DNA of 64,000 bases from Coptis chinensis. Its lineage: Eukaryota > Streptophyta > Magnoliopsida > Ranunculales > Ranunculaceae. The stretch is from assembly GCA_015680905.1 (NCBI GenBank), contig CM027378.1:89867501-89931500 (forward strand). The letters run 5' to 3'. The translations under genes were made by a program, and so were the position numbers. A model generated the notes under the pieces. It had not been told where the DNA came from and did no database searches. It saw only the letters and a list, made by a program, of their open reading frames with translations. Below, in pieces: positions 11,042-22,496 of the stretch. Within the stretch, counting starts at the first letter, position 1; each line of letters starts with the position of its first letter.

Positions 11042-12375
11042 TCATATGAATAGTTCCGGGCGTTGTCGCGTCGACCGATGAATGCCGCCGGCGTTCATGG
11101 CGAGAACGGTCCGCGGTCGGACGCCCTTCTCCGGTGGGGAGCAAGCTTGAACCTTGTGATGGTTCCCGGCGAGGTGGGGATCTATCAAGCAAGACTCAGC
11201 CAGCCATGAGTTTATGGCGTAAGCCGCGCCGGCGATGTTAGTGTATCCGTTTGATATGCCCCGCCCGATGAGATCTTGGAGGTAGTGCTTTAGCCCCCAA
11301 AGATGCATCGGCCTCGTGACATTTGGCTCGGTGAAATCGCGCGAAGACGGTTTTGTCGTCGGTCCACCGGGTTGCCGCACATCAGTCGGAAATATGAAGC
11401 TTCGCTTGATCTTTTCTAGGATGTAACCGGGCTTAACGGGACGGTGAGCTTCATGCGGTTGTTATTCGATCTGTTACCGGCTTCCTCTCTGTCCGCCGGG
11501 GCTTTTGGAGATTGGGGGGTCATCTGATATTGCTGCAACCTCTTCTTATTCTGGTAGACCTTGACGCTTCAGGCCTTCTTGCAACTTTATATACTTGTCG
11601 ACTCGAGCGTATAGCTCGGATAAAATCTCAGGACGCTCTTTCATCAGCGATCTGGCGAGTGCCGTGTTGCGCACACGACAAGCATTGTAAAATGCCAAGG
11701 TGGCAAAAGACTCTTTCAATCCTGCTTCCATGCACAGTAGTTCGGCTTTGAACCGACCTAAAAATTCACGAATTGTTTCGTCTTCGCCAAGTGAGAGCTG
11801 GAACAGCGAATCTAGATCAGCTTTCTTTTGTCTGTTATGCACATACTGGCTAGCAAATGAATCGGTAAGTTGCTCGAAGGTCTTTATTGAGTCTGGCTCG
11901 AGTGAGAAGAACCAATCGAGTGCTCCATCTTTGAGACTTGTAGGGAACAAACGACAGTGGAGATGATCGAACTCTGGTGCACTATATAATGCCAAGCTTT
12001 GGATATAACAAGCCACATGCTGCCCAAGGCATGTGCTGCCGTTGTACATCGGAAAACGTGGCTGAATGAAATCCTGAGGAGAGGGTTTATTTATTACCTT
12101 TGTGGTGAATGGTGATGCCCGGTACGTCTTGAGCATTTTCTAGACGATCTAGGTTGCGTCTTTTCTCACTGCGCTTTGACCAATTCTTTGCGATAGTTCG
12201 TTAATTTGTTGATTAACTTCATTGATCTTTGTTCTCAACGCGTCCCACCTGGTTGTTGTTGTCGTCCACTTGTGCACTTAAGAAGCGGCATTTTTTCTGC
12301 GAGCAAGGAAATGCTTTCATTGGTCAAACCTAACTGGTTCGCAAGGCTTTGAACTTGAGCTTCGAGGCTTGCCAT
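11042..12375 (-). pseudogene. Tat gag polyprotein, frameshifted
   Basis: The likely start is the ATG at 12,375 (MASLEAQVQSLANQLG, coiled-coil-like), 75 bases downstream of the primer site. A frameshift near 12,290 breaks it. The open segment 12,136-11,546 carries the retrotransposon gag capsid core: FPMYNGSTCLGQHV, a DWFFSLEPDSIKTFEQL stretch and LGEDETIREFLGRFK. The segment 11,380-11,042 holds the eroded C-terminal part. The product would form the particle shell. Confidence 0.75.
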
Positions 12376-12449
12376 GCTTCGTGGGCTTGAGAATTTTTGT
12401 TTTTGAGTTTTGATGATTTGTGTGAAATTAGTATCTCAAGTAATCGAGA

Positions 12450-12464
12450 CCACAGACGATGCCA
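12450..12464 (-). other. Primer-binding site of the Tat element
   Basis: Minus-strand TGGCATCGTCTGTGG lies one base from the LTR end. It resembles the TGGCGCCGTCTGTGG sequence common just inside plant Tat 5' LTRs, with two or three changes. Confidence 0.65.
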
Positions 12465-12465
12465 A

Positions 12466-13017
12466 TGTAAAGGAGCGTTTTTCCCTTACATATACAGGTG
12501 GAAGAATAAGGGGATTAGATTTGGGTTAGACCGAGTTCACTAAGTAGCGAGCTGCCTACGTATCTTCTCTTGATTCTGGGGCAGAGAAGAATCAGGTCTG
12601 ACGTAGTTCATGTAGGTGGTATTTATAGGCACAAGAGAGTGTTGATATTTGAGACACGTGTACTCCCTTATACATATGTAGGGTGGAGATTACGAATGAG
12701 TGTTAGGTTGGTTCTGGTAGGAAGGTGGTGATCATTGGGAGTGGGTGCAGTAGTTCATAATTCCCGGTAATTGGAAGTACAGATATGACTTTGGTAATGA
12801 TTACCCTTTGATTAAGGAAAATATTTTTATCCAAAGCATTCCACTCTAGGTCGTTCAATCTTCTTGGAACGTTCTTAAGTGAGCTGGAGTGTACCACCTA
12901 CATAAAGCGAGCTGCTCGCGAGTCGATCTTGGAGGACGACGTCCTGATTGCACAACGATCTCTACTTATGCTTAACGCGTGCTTAATATTATTTAATGAG
13001 GATATTACTCCCTTACA
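12466..13017 (-). repeat. 5' LTR of the Tat element (552 bp)
   Basis: The minus-strand LTR begins TGTAAGGGAGTAATATCC and ends CGCTCCTTTACA, giving imperfect terminal inverted repeats TGTAARGGAG. It abuts the primer-binding site. Only one LTR is in the window; the expected duplication next to it is TGAAC (13,018-13,022). Confidence 0.75.
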
Positions 13018-14076
13018 TGAACCTAAGTATAGTCCATGGCTGCAAGCTGCATATCAATAATATATACCACTTAGGCACTTACTGCAGTATTAAATATTAA
13101 TTGCAATAGGAAATATATGTTGACTTGTAGATTAAGAACCTAATCAGATCTTATCATTCCATTGATGATGTTGAGGTCAATTGATCCTAAGAATGGACTC
13201 GGGAGAAAAAAAAATTAATTCAGTTAGGAGACAATGATGAATATGATTTCATATGGAACGTACATATATGAGTTATGAAGTTTTAATTAGGTTATTTTAG
13301 TGAGATTGAATCAAGAGTATATATATTCCATCATTTAATAAATAAATTCAATAAATAAGTAAATATTCAAAAAATAAAAAAAAAAATTAAATAAATAAAT
13401 ATTCCAAAAAAAATGCAGTAAAACACTGGATCCTAATCCGAGTCAAATATTGACAATGGAAACATAACCAAATGATTGGTCCCGACTCCTTACCTATTGA
13501 AGCCATCGCTTGGTCCTGACCTAAGAATATGAATTTTTTTGAAAAAGTTATCCCAAGAAACTAGGAATATAAACAAAATTTTCAGGAGAAAATAGAAACT
13601 ATCAGTAAATAAAGAAATAGTGTTACTGTTACTGTTAGAACTAATTCGGTTAGAAGTTTCAACAGTATGGCTATGTTTGGTTCGCTAAATTGTGTTTCAG
13701 CTAGAAACTAAATTCTTTGAATGGGTTTTCTTTGAATTGTTTTGTCAAGAATGTGAAATATGTGTGTTTGGGTAGAAATAAGAAAGTTTGTTTTAGTTGA
13801 GTAGGTTTGGAGTACTGGAGTGAGCCTCGAGAAACACCAAATCAAAATATTGTGAAACCCACTAATCTTTGCGTACAAAAATTTCTAACGGGACGATCTA
13901 GAAAGAAGATAGAAAACAACTTCCTTTTTTTTTTTTTTTTTTAATAAAAGAGGTTGTTTTCCTTATTTTGACCCATTTGAAGAATCTGTTTTTGATGTAG
14001 ATTAAACTGGTGGAAGCTTCACTTTATTAAATCTACTCTTTAATTTTTTTTAAAAAAAATAAAAAAAACCCTAAAA
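13018..14076. other. Intergenic, AT-rich, no gene seen
   Basis: Contains poly-A and poly-T runs (13,370-13,405 and 13,925-13,944) and no credible ORF. Part of 13,920-14,076 may belong to the neighbouring LTR, whose outer end I could not place. Confidence 0.5.
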
Positions 14077-14268
14077 GACGACTCTTTTATTGAATCTCAC
14101 AAATCATAAACATCAACTCTCCAAAACCCTAATTGCAAGCCTCTTATTTATACTAATAACAATAAAACAACAACTAACTAGTGGGCTCATGACCCATGGG
14201 CTTGACCACCGAACTTGTAGGCGCACACCTATAACACTTGATAGACGAACTAATGCTGATATGCATCA
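14077..14268 (-). repeat. 3' LTR (partial) of a gag-only element
   Basis: On the minus strand it begins TGATGCATATCAGC directly after a purine-rich box (about 14,269-14,296). It then shows a TATA-like AGTATAAATAAG (14,138-14,158) and an AATAAA signal (14,083-14,095). Its far end is not defined. Confidence 0.5.
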
Positions 14269-14347
14269 CTTTCCCCGGGTTGAAAAGAGGTCTTCCTCGA
14301 GCTACATTGGTGGTGCATTTAAAGCCAGGAAGACTGACAAAACTTCA

Positions 14348-14995
14348 TGTTAGATATTTGGAACATGGTCAGGTAGCTTGTCAGAAACACTTTCAAACTT
14401 TTCATCACCTTCTTCAGCTAACAAAACATGATGTATTTTCTTGGGACACTCAGCAGCTATGTGGCCAATAATTCCACACTCAAAACACTTCTTGGAAGCA
14501 GAAAAAACACTCATAGGATTCACAGAAGTAGACCCAGTACTAGTAGGCGATGGAGTTGTGGATGACTTATGGAGATCTTCAGACTTCCTAGCATAAATAA
14601 CTGCATTTGCCATAGTTTGAATATCAACAGAGGATAAATAAGCTTGAATGCGCTTATGTAAGCCATTAACATATCGATGTACTTTAAACTCTTCAACCTT
14701 GGTCATATTCAAGCGAGTGCAAAGCATATTATGTCATTGTGTACTCTTGAATAGTAGATAAATGTTGCTTCAAATTATGCAAGTGATTAAACAAGTCACG
14801 CTCATAGTTTTTAGGAACAAATTCTTTGTGCAATGCCTCCTTCATCTTAGACCAACATTGCACTAACTTCTTCCTTTTAAGTGTACGACCTCTCTGGTAT
14901 TCATCCCACCAGATCTGCGCATATCCGCTTAATTTTGTAGCTACTGAAGCTTTAATATTGTAGTGAGTATACTTCAAAAGAGTTAGATTAAGAGC
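14348..14995 (-). pseudogene. Ty3/gypsy gag fragment with CCHC zinc knuckle
   Basis: Two adjoining segments joined by a frameshift near 14,728. The first has a GYAQIWWDEYQRGR capsid motif and LKQHLSTIQEYT. The second has VEEFKVHRYVNGLHKRIQ and a knuckle CFECGIIGHIAAEC (C-x2-C-x4-H-x4-C), which packages RNA. A stop follows 33 codons later, and the polypurine-like box and LTR come at once, with no protease or pol. The N-terminus is missing beyond ~14,995. The element is either deleted for pol or gag-only by design. Confidence 0.75.
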
Positions 14996-15765
14996 TGAGG
15001 TTCATCCTAAATTATTTAAAGTTTGAGTGAGGGAGATATGAAGAAGAAAGGTAGACTCTTATAGTATTAGAATGGTTCTAAGCTAATGAACTTGAAAGCT
15101 TTGATTGTTTGATTAAAATGACTTGAAAACATGAAAGGAAGATTGATTAAAACATTGAAATGAAAGCAACAAACAAGATTGAAGAATAAAACAAATAACA
15201 AGTAACAAGTTTGATTGAAATAAAAAAAAGGAAATAACAAGTTGATTGAAGTAAAATAAAAGAATAAGAAATTAAAAACATAAATTGAAAAACAAGAAAA
15301 TAAAATAAACAAACTAAATGGTTTGGATCCTAAGACAATGGATGAGTTCTCTCTCCCTTACTTTTTGTTTATATACCCCTACTTTTGCCATTTACAAATT
15401 TGTCATTCTCTATTACAAACTAGACACCTCACCCCTTCCACTTTTGCTTTTTCTTTTGCTTTTTGGTACCTTCTTGACCAAGGTAGGTTTAAGGAAAAGT
15501 CTTCATAATTTGAAATAAGAGCTTCCATCTCTGGTCTTCTGATTTGAAGACTTTGACCAGTTAACTTGACTTTTTTAGTACTTTTCTATAACAGCTACCT
15601 TCATAATAAACGAGATTAAGATTTTTTTTGGTGTTAAGTCGCAGCTTTTATGATAAGCGGTCTGAAATACTCTTTAACCTGAAAAAGCCAGTAAAAGCTA
15701 TGAGCTATCTTTTCGTTAAGCGTAAGAGGGACTGTAATGCAGCAATATACGGGTAATAAAATGCA
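14996..15765. other. Intergenic, strand-biased purine-rich tract and TATA-like box
   Basis: 15,060-15,310 is almost purely A/G-rich on the plus strand with repeated GATTGAA words. On the minus strand a GGGGTATATAAAC box (about 15,367-15,379) lies upstream of a U-rich leader-like stretch. I see no ORF. It may be a decayed LTR or leader of the neighbouring minus-strand gag fragments. Confidence 0.35.
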
Positions 15766-16405
15766 CATTTGGGAGTTGTGTTTGTTGGTTTAGGATTAGG
15801 AATAGCTTGACCTGGAAACACACCTTTCTAGGTTTTATCTTGGGCTAACAAGTTTAGAGATTGTTGCATGGATGCTAGAATTTGGGTTTGCTGTTGCATG
15901 ACAGATAGCATTATTTTGGTGGGCTTATCTGTTTGGACACTAGTTGATGGTGTAATGGGAACTAGGTGTCTTTGGTTCTTGATAGGTGGGATTTGATAAT
16001 TCTGGTTAAACTGGGATGGAACCAATGCTCTGTTCTGATTGTTATAGGTACCTTGTCCTTGTCCTTGTCTGAAGGTATTTGTTGGTTTGTTGAAACCTGG
16101 TGGTGTTTGGTTTTGTGGAATGTTGGTCAATGCAAAGTTTGGATGTTGTCTCCATGGTGTATTTAGTACATTGAAAGCACATACTTTTTTTGGCTAAAGT
16201 GATGATAGGTTTGTGATCAAGGGATAGGTGGCATCTATATGATTTAAGCTTAGACAGAAATTGCATGGTAATGTATTTACATTCATGATAGGATGAGGGG
16301 TTTGGTCTTTTTGTTTGGTTGTGAGGGCATCTATCTTTCTTGTGAGGGTTTCTATTAGGGTTTTGATTTCTGGATCTGATTTCACCTAAAAAATACCACT
16401 AGCCT
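15766..16405 (-). pseudogene. Athila gag C-terminal fragment, inverted
   Basis: Minus-strand segments read EIKTLIETLTRKIDALT, PIMNVNTLPCNFCLS, a Gln/Asn-rich linker, QQQTQILASMQQSLNLLAQDK and GQAIPNPK. Each has a colinear counterpart in the plus-strand Athila gag at 16,735-17,320 (LIESLTKKVEAI, PIMNVNSIPCNL, QQLAQEKAQ, SQAIPNPK). Several frameshifts are present. It is a separate, more diverged copy lying head-to-head with the host element. Confidence 0.7.
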
Positions 16406-16426
16406 TTGTACTGGGTTGGGCTGTTA

Positions 16427-17919
16427 TGGAATTGTTTATGTCGCCCCAATGGGTACTCATCGAGTGTCTACATCATAACCTTGTGAAAGACACGCTTGTT
16501 CGTGCATTTTTCAAAGGGCTTTTACATTACCATAAAGAGGTTCTTGATATAATGACTGGGGATAGTTTCCTTAGTAAAGGTGCCTCTAAGGCTTATAGGT
16601 TTTTAGAAGATCAATCTGAGCGCCAAAATAACTGGGGGGGGGGGGGTGGGGTAATGACATCCCCCGGTCCAGTAATTCTTTTTCCACAGTTAAGGCTGCC
16701 AGTATGTTTGAGGTTAAATTTGATCAAGAGCTTAAAACTTTAATCGAATCTCTCACTAAAAAGGTAGAAGCCATTTATGTTCAACAAAAGACTACTCCTA
16801 TCATGAACGTCAACTCTATTCCATGTAATTTATATTTGAGTCCTGAGCATCCCGACTCCTATTGTCCTCTCGTCTATGAATAACCATCCGCACAGCCGGC
16901 CAATATTTGTTCCATTAATAGCGAACCTAACGCACCTTGGAGACAAAACCTCAACTTCGGTTGGGAAATAATCAACAAGTTACACTTCCAGGGTTTAATA
17001 ATCAAAATGTTAGGCCAGCGAACAACTACAACCAAGCTCCACCGAGATAAGGACAAGGTCAATGTAATTATAATAATAATAGAGGTATCGTTCCAGTTAA
17101 AAATAACTATCATAATTCACACGTTAATAATCAATGTGAGATAGTTCTAGTCACACCACCTGTGGCCACTACACATTCACAACCGGATCATTTCGAAGCC
17201 TACATGCAGGCTAACCAACAGATTTTATAATCCACTAATTATTCCATACAACAGTTAGCCCAAGAGAAAGCCCAACCAAAAAGTGTGTTTCCAAGTCAAG
17301 CTATACCTAATCCTAAAATGCCAAACACAGCCTTTGAAGTAACCGGTAATACTAGTAATGAAAATATAAACGTAGGTGAGTTAAATGCCATCACCACTCT
17401 CCGTTTTGGAAGAGTGGTTGAGAACGCCATAACTATGCCAGTTGTTACCCCACCAGTGGTTATTCCACCTGATAATTTACTAGATACCGAAGTAGTAACT
17501 GAAGATCCTACTCCTGTAGAGGTACCAGTTAAACCTCAACCCAAGAGGAAAGTGGCCAAGGTTAAAGCTCATATTGATCCATATGCTAAATATAGAGAGA
17601 ACCCACCGTTTCTCCAGATACTAGCCATGTTACACAAGGATACAAACTTTGATGAGATTAGGGAAGTTTTTAAAAATCTAAAGATAAATCTACCTTTTCT
17701 TGATGCTATTAAAAAGTTACCACAATATGCTAAGTTTCTCAAAGAGTTGTGCACTACTAGGTGGAAAACAAATATACCAAAAAACACCTTTTTAATTGAA
17801 CAGTTTCCAACTCTATCTGAACATAATGACATCGTTAAGTACAAGGACCCTGATCGTCCTACTGTACAATACACCTTGGGGGATACCCACACGACGACTT
17901 CGTTATTGACCTGGGGGCG
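16427..17919 (+). pseudogene. Athila gag (C-terminal half) to protease start, host element
   Basis: Begins at a point equivalent to about 27,245 of the complete copy (ECLHHNLVKDTLVRAFFKGL; there ECPHHNLAKDTLVRAFFKGL). It passes through ESLTKKVEAI and the NVNSIPCN stretch, then an open segment from 17,285 with ENPPFLQILAM, EIREVFKNLKINLPFLDAIKKLP and YAKFLKELCT, the conserved Athila gag-protease linker. A one-base deletion precedes the protease active site (GACCTGGGGGC), where the solo LTR is inserted. Stops and frameshifts and a G13 tract (about 16,635-16,650) break the frame. Confidence 0.75.
17915..17919 (+). repeat. Target site duplication GGGCG (left)
   Basis: GGGCG immediately before the solo LTR start TGTAACG. 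Identical bases follow its end at 21,489-21,493. Confidence 0.9.
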
Positions 17920-19019
17920 TGTAACGCCCGTATTTTTAAATACGTATTTTTATATTTATTAATTAATTAAATTATTTATTTTCAAAATTCGTCGGACCGG
18001 CTCGGGATATGTGGGCCTGGTTTTTGGGCCCGAGTCGGTGTTGGGCTTGGGTTTCGGACCCAAGTATATAAACACATTTTTCTAGAAAATAGGGTTCAGA
18101 GAATAATAAAATAATGAAAATGGAGGCAGAGATGAAATTTGGATTTCGGAGGGTGGAGCTGATTTCCGGACTTCGGAGAAATTAAGGAGGAATTCATCAT
18201 GGTGAGTAGCTATTTTTGCTATTTCACCGGATTTATAATTTTTCGGATATACAAACAAGATTTTTTTTACTGTCTAAGGTTTCGTTGATTTTCTGTAGTT
18301 ATTCTCTATAATGTCCAAGTGTTAAATGGGCTAAGGTTAGCATAGTGTTGGTTTTTATATTATTGATTCGAATCGTCAAAGCTTTGAAGAGCAAAGCTTC
18401 GAGGAGCGCAATGGCGCTCCTCCGTCCGCTTATGGTCCGTTAAACCGTGATGGGGATGAGTTAGGTGAAATCGGTGGTTAGAATGTTAGGATGGATATTG
18501 GGGGTGGTCTGTAAAGCTCGCGACTGTTTCATCAATGGCGTCGCCCGGTTATGATATTGGTTGAACTGCTATACGATTTCGGATGGGTGGTTTAATTGTT
18601 GTGGTGTATTGGTTGTGTGTGGGGGTTTGTTGAGTGGGGCTTGACAGATGGGTGGAATGGAGCTTCGAATCCGCCAATGGCGTTCTTCGCCATTCTTGTG
18701 TTTGAAGGATTTGTTTTGGTGCGCTTTTAAAATTGTTTAAACCGTGTTTTTGTATGGTGGGTTGAGGGATGATGTTTGGTGGCAGTGGGGATGGTTGCGG
18801 CTGTCGATTTGAGTTTGGAACAAGCTCTAATGGTGGCCGAAATTCCAGATCTAGATTTAGGAATAGTTTTTGGTTTTTATGATTTTCGGTTTTCACTTTT
18901 GTTAAAGTCGGTTGGTTTTTGATTTGGTGTAAAACCGATTTGAGGGAAGAGGAGAATGGTGGCCGGCGGTTTTTGGTGGCTGCTGGTGGTGGTGGCTAGG
19001 AAAGAAGATGAACAGTAAC

Positions 19020-19390
19020 AAGCCGATTTGGGCTTGGGCCTTAGCTGTTTGGTTGGGCCAAAAGCTCTAATTTTATGTGGGCCGGTTCTATTTATTTGGT
19101 TGGGCCCGATTTTTTTAGTTATCTTTGGACCAGTTTAGATTAGTTCTTTGGGCCGAAATTTCAATGGTGGTTGGACCGAAATTTCAATTTTAGTTTTTGG
19201 GGCCGAAAACTTAGTTGTATTGTTTTGGACCAATTTAATTAGTTTCCTTTGGGCCCGATCACTTAACTGTTTTGGGCCCGTTTCTAATATTGCATGGACC
19301 AGTCCATTGGACTTAAAATAGATCTAATTGGGTCTTTAAACGTTTAGACTTTCGGGTTTTAAGGTTTGGGCTTGGCCAGTTGGGTCCGAA
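19020..19390 (+). promoter_or_regulatory. TGGGCC/TGGGCT motif cluster in solo LTR
   Basis: At least eight TGGGCC/TGGGCT words at the position matching 385-600 and 5,818-6,125. Confidence 0.35.
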
Positions 19391-19426
19391 CCATGACCTT
19401 AGTCATGAGCCCATGAGCCATGCACC

Positions 19427-19675
19427 TTTGACCTTAGCCATGAACTATGGCTATGACCATGAACCTGTCGAACATGGAAACGACAGTTTGACTTTGACCA
19501 TGACATGTTGAGTTTGACCTTGACCATGATGTGTTGACCTTTGACTAGGACACGTTGACTTTGACTATGACATGTTGACTTTGACCAGGACAGTTTGACT
19601 TTGACCAAGACCTATTGACCTTTGACCATTGACGGTTGACTTTGACTTTGACCGTTGACTAGGAAACGTTGACTT
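19427..19675 (+). promoter_or_regulatory. TTGAC (W-box core) array in solo LTR
   Basis: About 20 TTGAC cores in ~245 bp, with AGGACACGTTGAC-type spacers not seen in the other two copies. The array is retained in this more diverged copy. Confidence 0.5.
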
Positions 19676-21488
19676 TTCTAGTTTTTCACACGTTTGTTTA
19701 TATTCATTATCTAATTTAGATTTGACGTGAGTAATGGGTAAATCATATATATATTGGGCTTTGATTGTGGACTTTTGACTGCTTAATTGTGATACGTGTT
19801 ATGTGGTATATTATATGGACACATGTAGTAATAAAATGCTGTGGAAGGTTGTATAATTTGGTGGTCATTATCTAAGAAAGATTTGACCTTGATGTTGTGT
19901 ATTTTTGACACGTGACGATATTGAGATGTTAGGAGACATTATATTCCTAATACATTATAATAAAGATGTATGCGATACGTTGAAGCATTGTGACATGATA
20001 TAATATGCTGGGATAGTTATATTAATGCAATATATTGGAGAAATGTATATACACTCCATTATTTTATATGTGAGATGCTAATATAGTATCGGTGAATATT
20101 TGCCACCTGGATTGTAGCGTAGTGCAATAATATATTGGCACGGAAAATGAAAGTGACTATGAGATATAATTGAGATGTTTCTAGATATTATGGCTTAGTG
20201 CAATAAGGTAATTGACCGCGACGCGTGATATAGTAGAAATGTTTATGAGTCATTAACGATGACACTGAATAAATTACGAACGAAAATCCTAGAACCCGAC
20301 TACCACAACTCATGGATTGGCCCTTCCGGCGTTTGAGTTAATCTGAATGGCCTTCGGGCGCCCTTCCGGCGCTTCAAGAAAGTTTGAATGGCCCTCCCGG
20401 TGTAGCCAAATAGTGGCTGGCTTGATTATTCCGTTCGCAAAATAGAACGATGATGCGCATAATATTTTATGCCGAATAGTGGCATTATTTACATAATTGC
20501 TTCCGTGTGAGGATTTACGGTGTGTCGCGGCATCCCGCGGGTGGTGGTTACGCACCGAGTGGTTCATTATGTAAGGGGAGGCATGTGGATGTACATGTTC
20601 GGGCGTTGGGTAGCGATTGTGGTAGCCAGGAAACTAGGTAAGACATAGATCTGACGTGATTTTTAGGGACACATAAAGAAAACCTTAATTAATATAATTA
20701 TGGTAATATATTTGTTAATGATGTATCCGTAGATAGATGATTATATATGGTTTTGCGTAAGGGTGGGTCAAACTAATTACTTGGGCAGAGACTACCCACT
20801 CGCGGATTGAGCATGAAATGAGGTAACGATATAATACGCTTGTTTGGTTATTTGTTTAGTTGAACCTAAAAGGCTCGATGGAGGAACTACATGCCTTATT
20901 TATTATGTGTATAGTTTGTTGTGTGGTTAGTGGGAAGTTAAAGGCTCGGTGGAGGAACTACCGCCTTTAATTATTATTCTTAAGGTTGTTATACTAGTTG
21001 TTGAAAGTAGCCTAAAGAGGGAACTAAGCGCCTTTATGGATTGTGTTTATATATGTATTATTATATGTTGTTTTTAGGGCTACTCACACCAGCATTGTTT
21101 ATAATGCTGACCCGATTTGCATGTTTGCTTATCGGGTGTGTTCATTAAATGAACATAGTTGATAAGTCTTGACAGGTTTAGTGTTGAAGAAGATCGATTG
21201 CTGCTTGTGGTTTGCTTTAGCGTTGCATCTCAGGATAAGTTTTGTTTTCCCTTGAGGTGATATAGATTTTCAGTTGAGATATGGTTATTTGCATTTTCAT
21301 TTGTAAATTATTTTTGGTAATAAAGATGAGTGTTATTTAAGTTAAAATTTTTATTGGTTTTTAATTATCCGCATATTTTAAAACTGTTTATGGGTTTTTG
21401 GGAGTGGAGAGTGCGTCACACCTCGGAGATCGAAGAGTCGGGGACAAATAATGTTTTTCCGAATTCTGTCGAAATTCGGGGTGTGACA

Positions 21489-21493
21489 GGGCG
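21489..21493 (+). repeat. Target site duplication GGGCG (right)
   Basis: Directly after the LTR terminal TGTGACA. The host sequence continues AGTGTTAACTTACTCCC as in the intact copy near 28,853. Confidence 0.9.
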
Positions 21494-22496
21494 AGTGTTA
21501 ACTTACTCCCTTATTATCTATATAAACAAATATGTCTATCTACAAGAGATGCAACCAACTAAAATGACGTTGTAATTAGCTGATCATTCTATTAAGTATC
21601 CTAAGGGTGTGGTTGAAAACGTGTTGGTTAAAGTTCAAGATTTTTACTATCCAGCAAATTTCGTTATCCTAGACACAGAAGTCGTTAACGACTCTGTTCC
21701 TATCATTTTAGGGCATCCTTTCTTGGCAACTGCCAACACGCTCATAAACTGCTGTGATGGTTTGATGTCCATGTCTTTTAGCCATCTTTCTGTTGAGGTA
21801 AATGTTTTCAAAATAATGAAACAGTTACCAGATACGACTATCGATGGAGAAGTTAGCATGATCGAGAGTTTAGCTCAAAATTATTTTAAAAACAAGTTTC
21901 CTGATAATCAGATGCACAAATTCCTTTCTTTCGGAAGTTCCAACTTCGACGAGTACTCCCTGGAAGTAGATGAAATCGAGGAAGATTTCCTTTGCCTTTT
22001 TTGCAACTCTTCTTTGTCACCTTGCGAGTCCCCTCCTATTGATATCTATTCATCTATTGACGCCATGACAGAAGAAGAATTTTTCACCTACTATCCCAGT
22101 GATTATTCTAACCCACCTATTGAAGAATGTCTTGCATATCTAAAAGCTTTTGATGATCTAGACCTGAGAGCTCTAGCTGAGCAGCATTCACCGACCTCAC
22201 ATTATCCTGTCACTCATTCACCTTCCATCAATGTTCCCCGCCCTCCACCTTTTCAAAGGAACCTTGAGTTTGCACTTGACCCTCTTGTTTCTCCTATGCT
22301 TCATAATTTTCTAAACTCTCCTAGTAAGAAAATACTCCCTAAAGAGCCACCTGATACTTTCATTTTCAATTGTCCAATTATACCAACCCACGCCACCAAT
22401 GAGTTTTGTGATAAACCCACATTTTCATTTCTTCCATTCCGTACTTCTAAAACTTATCCATATCCACCATATCTTCCACAACCATCCATTTTCTGA
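21494..22496 (+). pseudogene. Athila protease C-terminal part with long acidic/Pro-rich tail, host element
   Basis: Resumes the protease after the solo LTR. A TAA at about 21,573 is the only stop before a 295-codon open frame (21,609-22,496). Residues 1-115 (VENVLVKVQDFYYPANFVIL, IILGHPFLATANTLINC) match the complete copy's protease, including the PFLATA motif. After the shared FLSFG the sequence diverges. In place of RT there is an acidic stretch (VDEIEEDFL, MTEEEFFTYYPS) and a Pro/Ser-rich C-terminus ending PYLPQPSIF. I do not recognise the tail. The lack of RT with a long open frame suggests a non-autonomous lineage rather than random decay (inference). Confidence 0.65.

Larger units (their letters stand above)
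8204..13017 (-). mobile_element. Tat-lineage Ty3/gypsy retrotransposon, 3' part interrupted
   Basis: Read on the minus strand the order is LTR (12,466-13,017), primer site, gag, protease, RT, RNase H, archaeal-type RNase H. Two consecutive RNase H domains mark the plant Tat/Ogre branch. The element is cut at 8,203/8,204 inside the second RNase H by the long-LTR element, so its integrase and 3' LTR should lie left of the window. Several frameshifts and stops make it inactive. Confidence 0.85.
17920..21488 (+). repeat. Solo LTR of the long-LTR gypsy family (3,569 bp)
   Basis: Starts TGTAACGCCCG and ends GGGGTGTGACA. It matches 4,680-8,203 along its length, with more divergence than the two paired LTRs show to each other. 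It is flanked by a perfect 5-bp duplication GGGCG, with no interior or second LTR, so it arose by LTR-LTR recombination after insertion. It splits the Asp-Leu-Gly-Ala-Ser protease motif of the host Athila element between Ala and Ser. Confidence 0.92.

Noticed and set aside
17920-17962. Gag-protease ORF running into the solo LTR
   Set aside because: The last 14 codons are LTR sequence read by chance; the real protease continues at 21,494.
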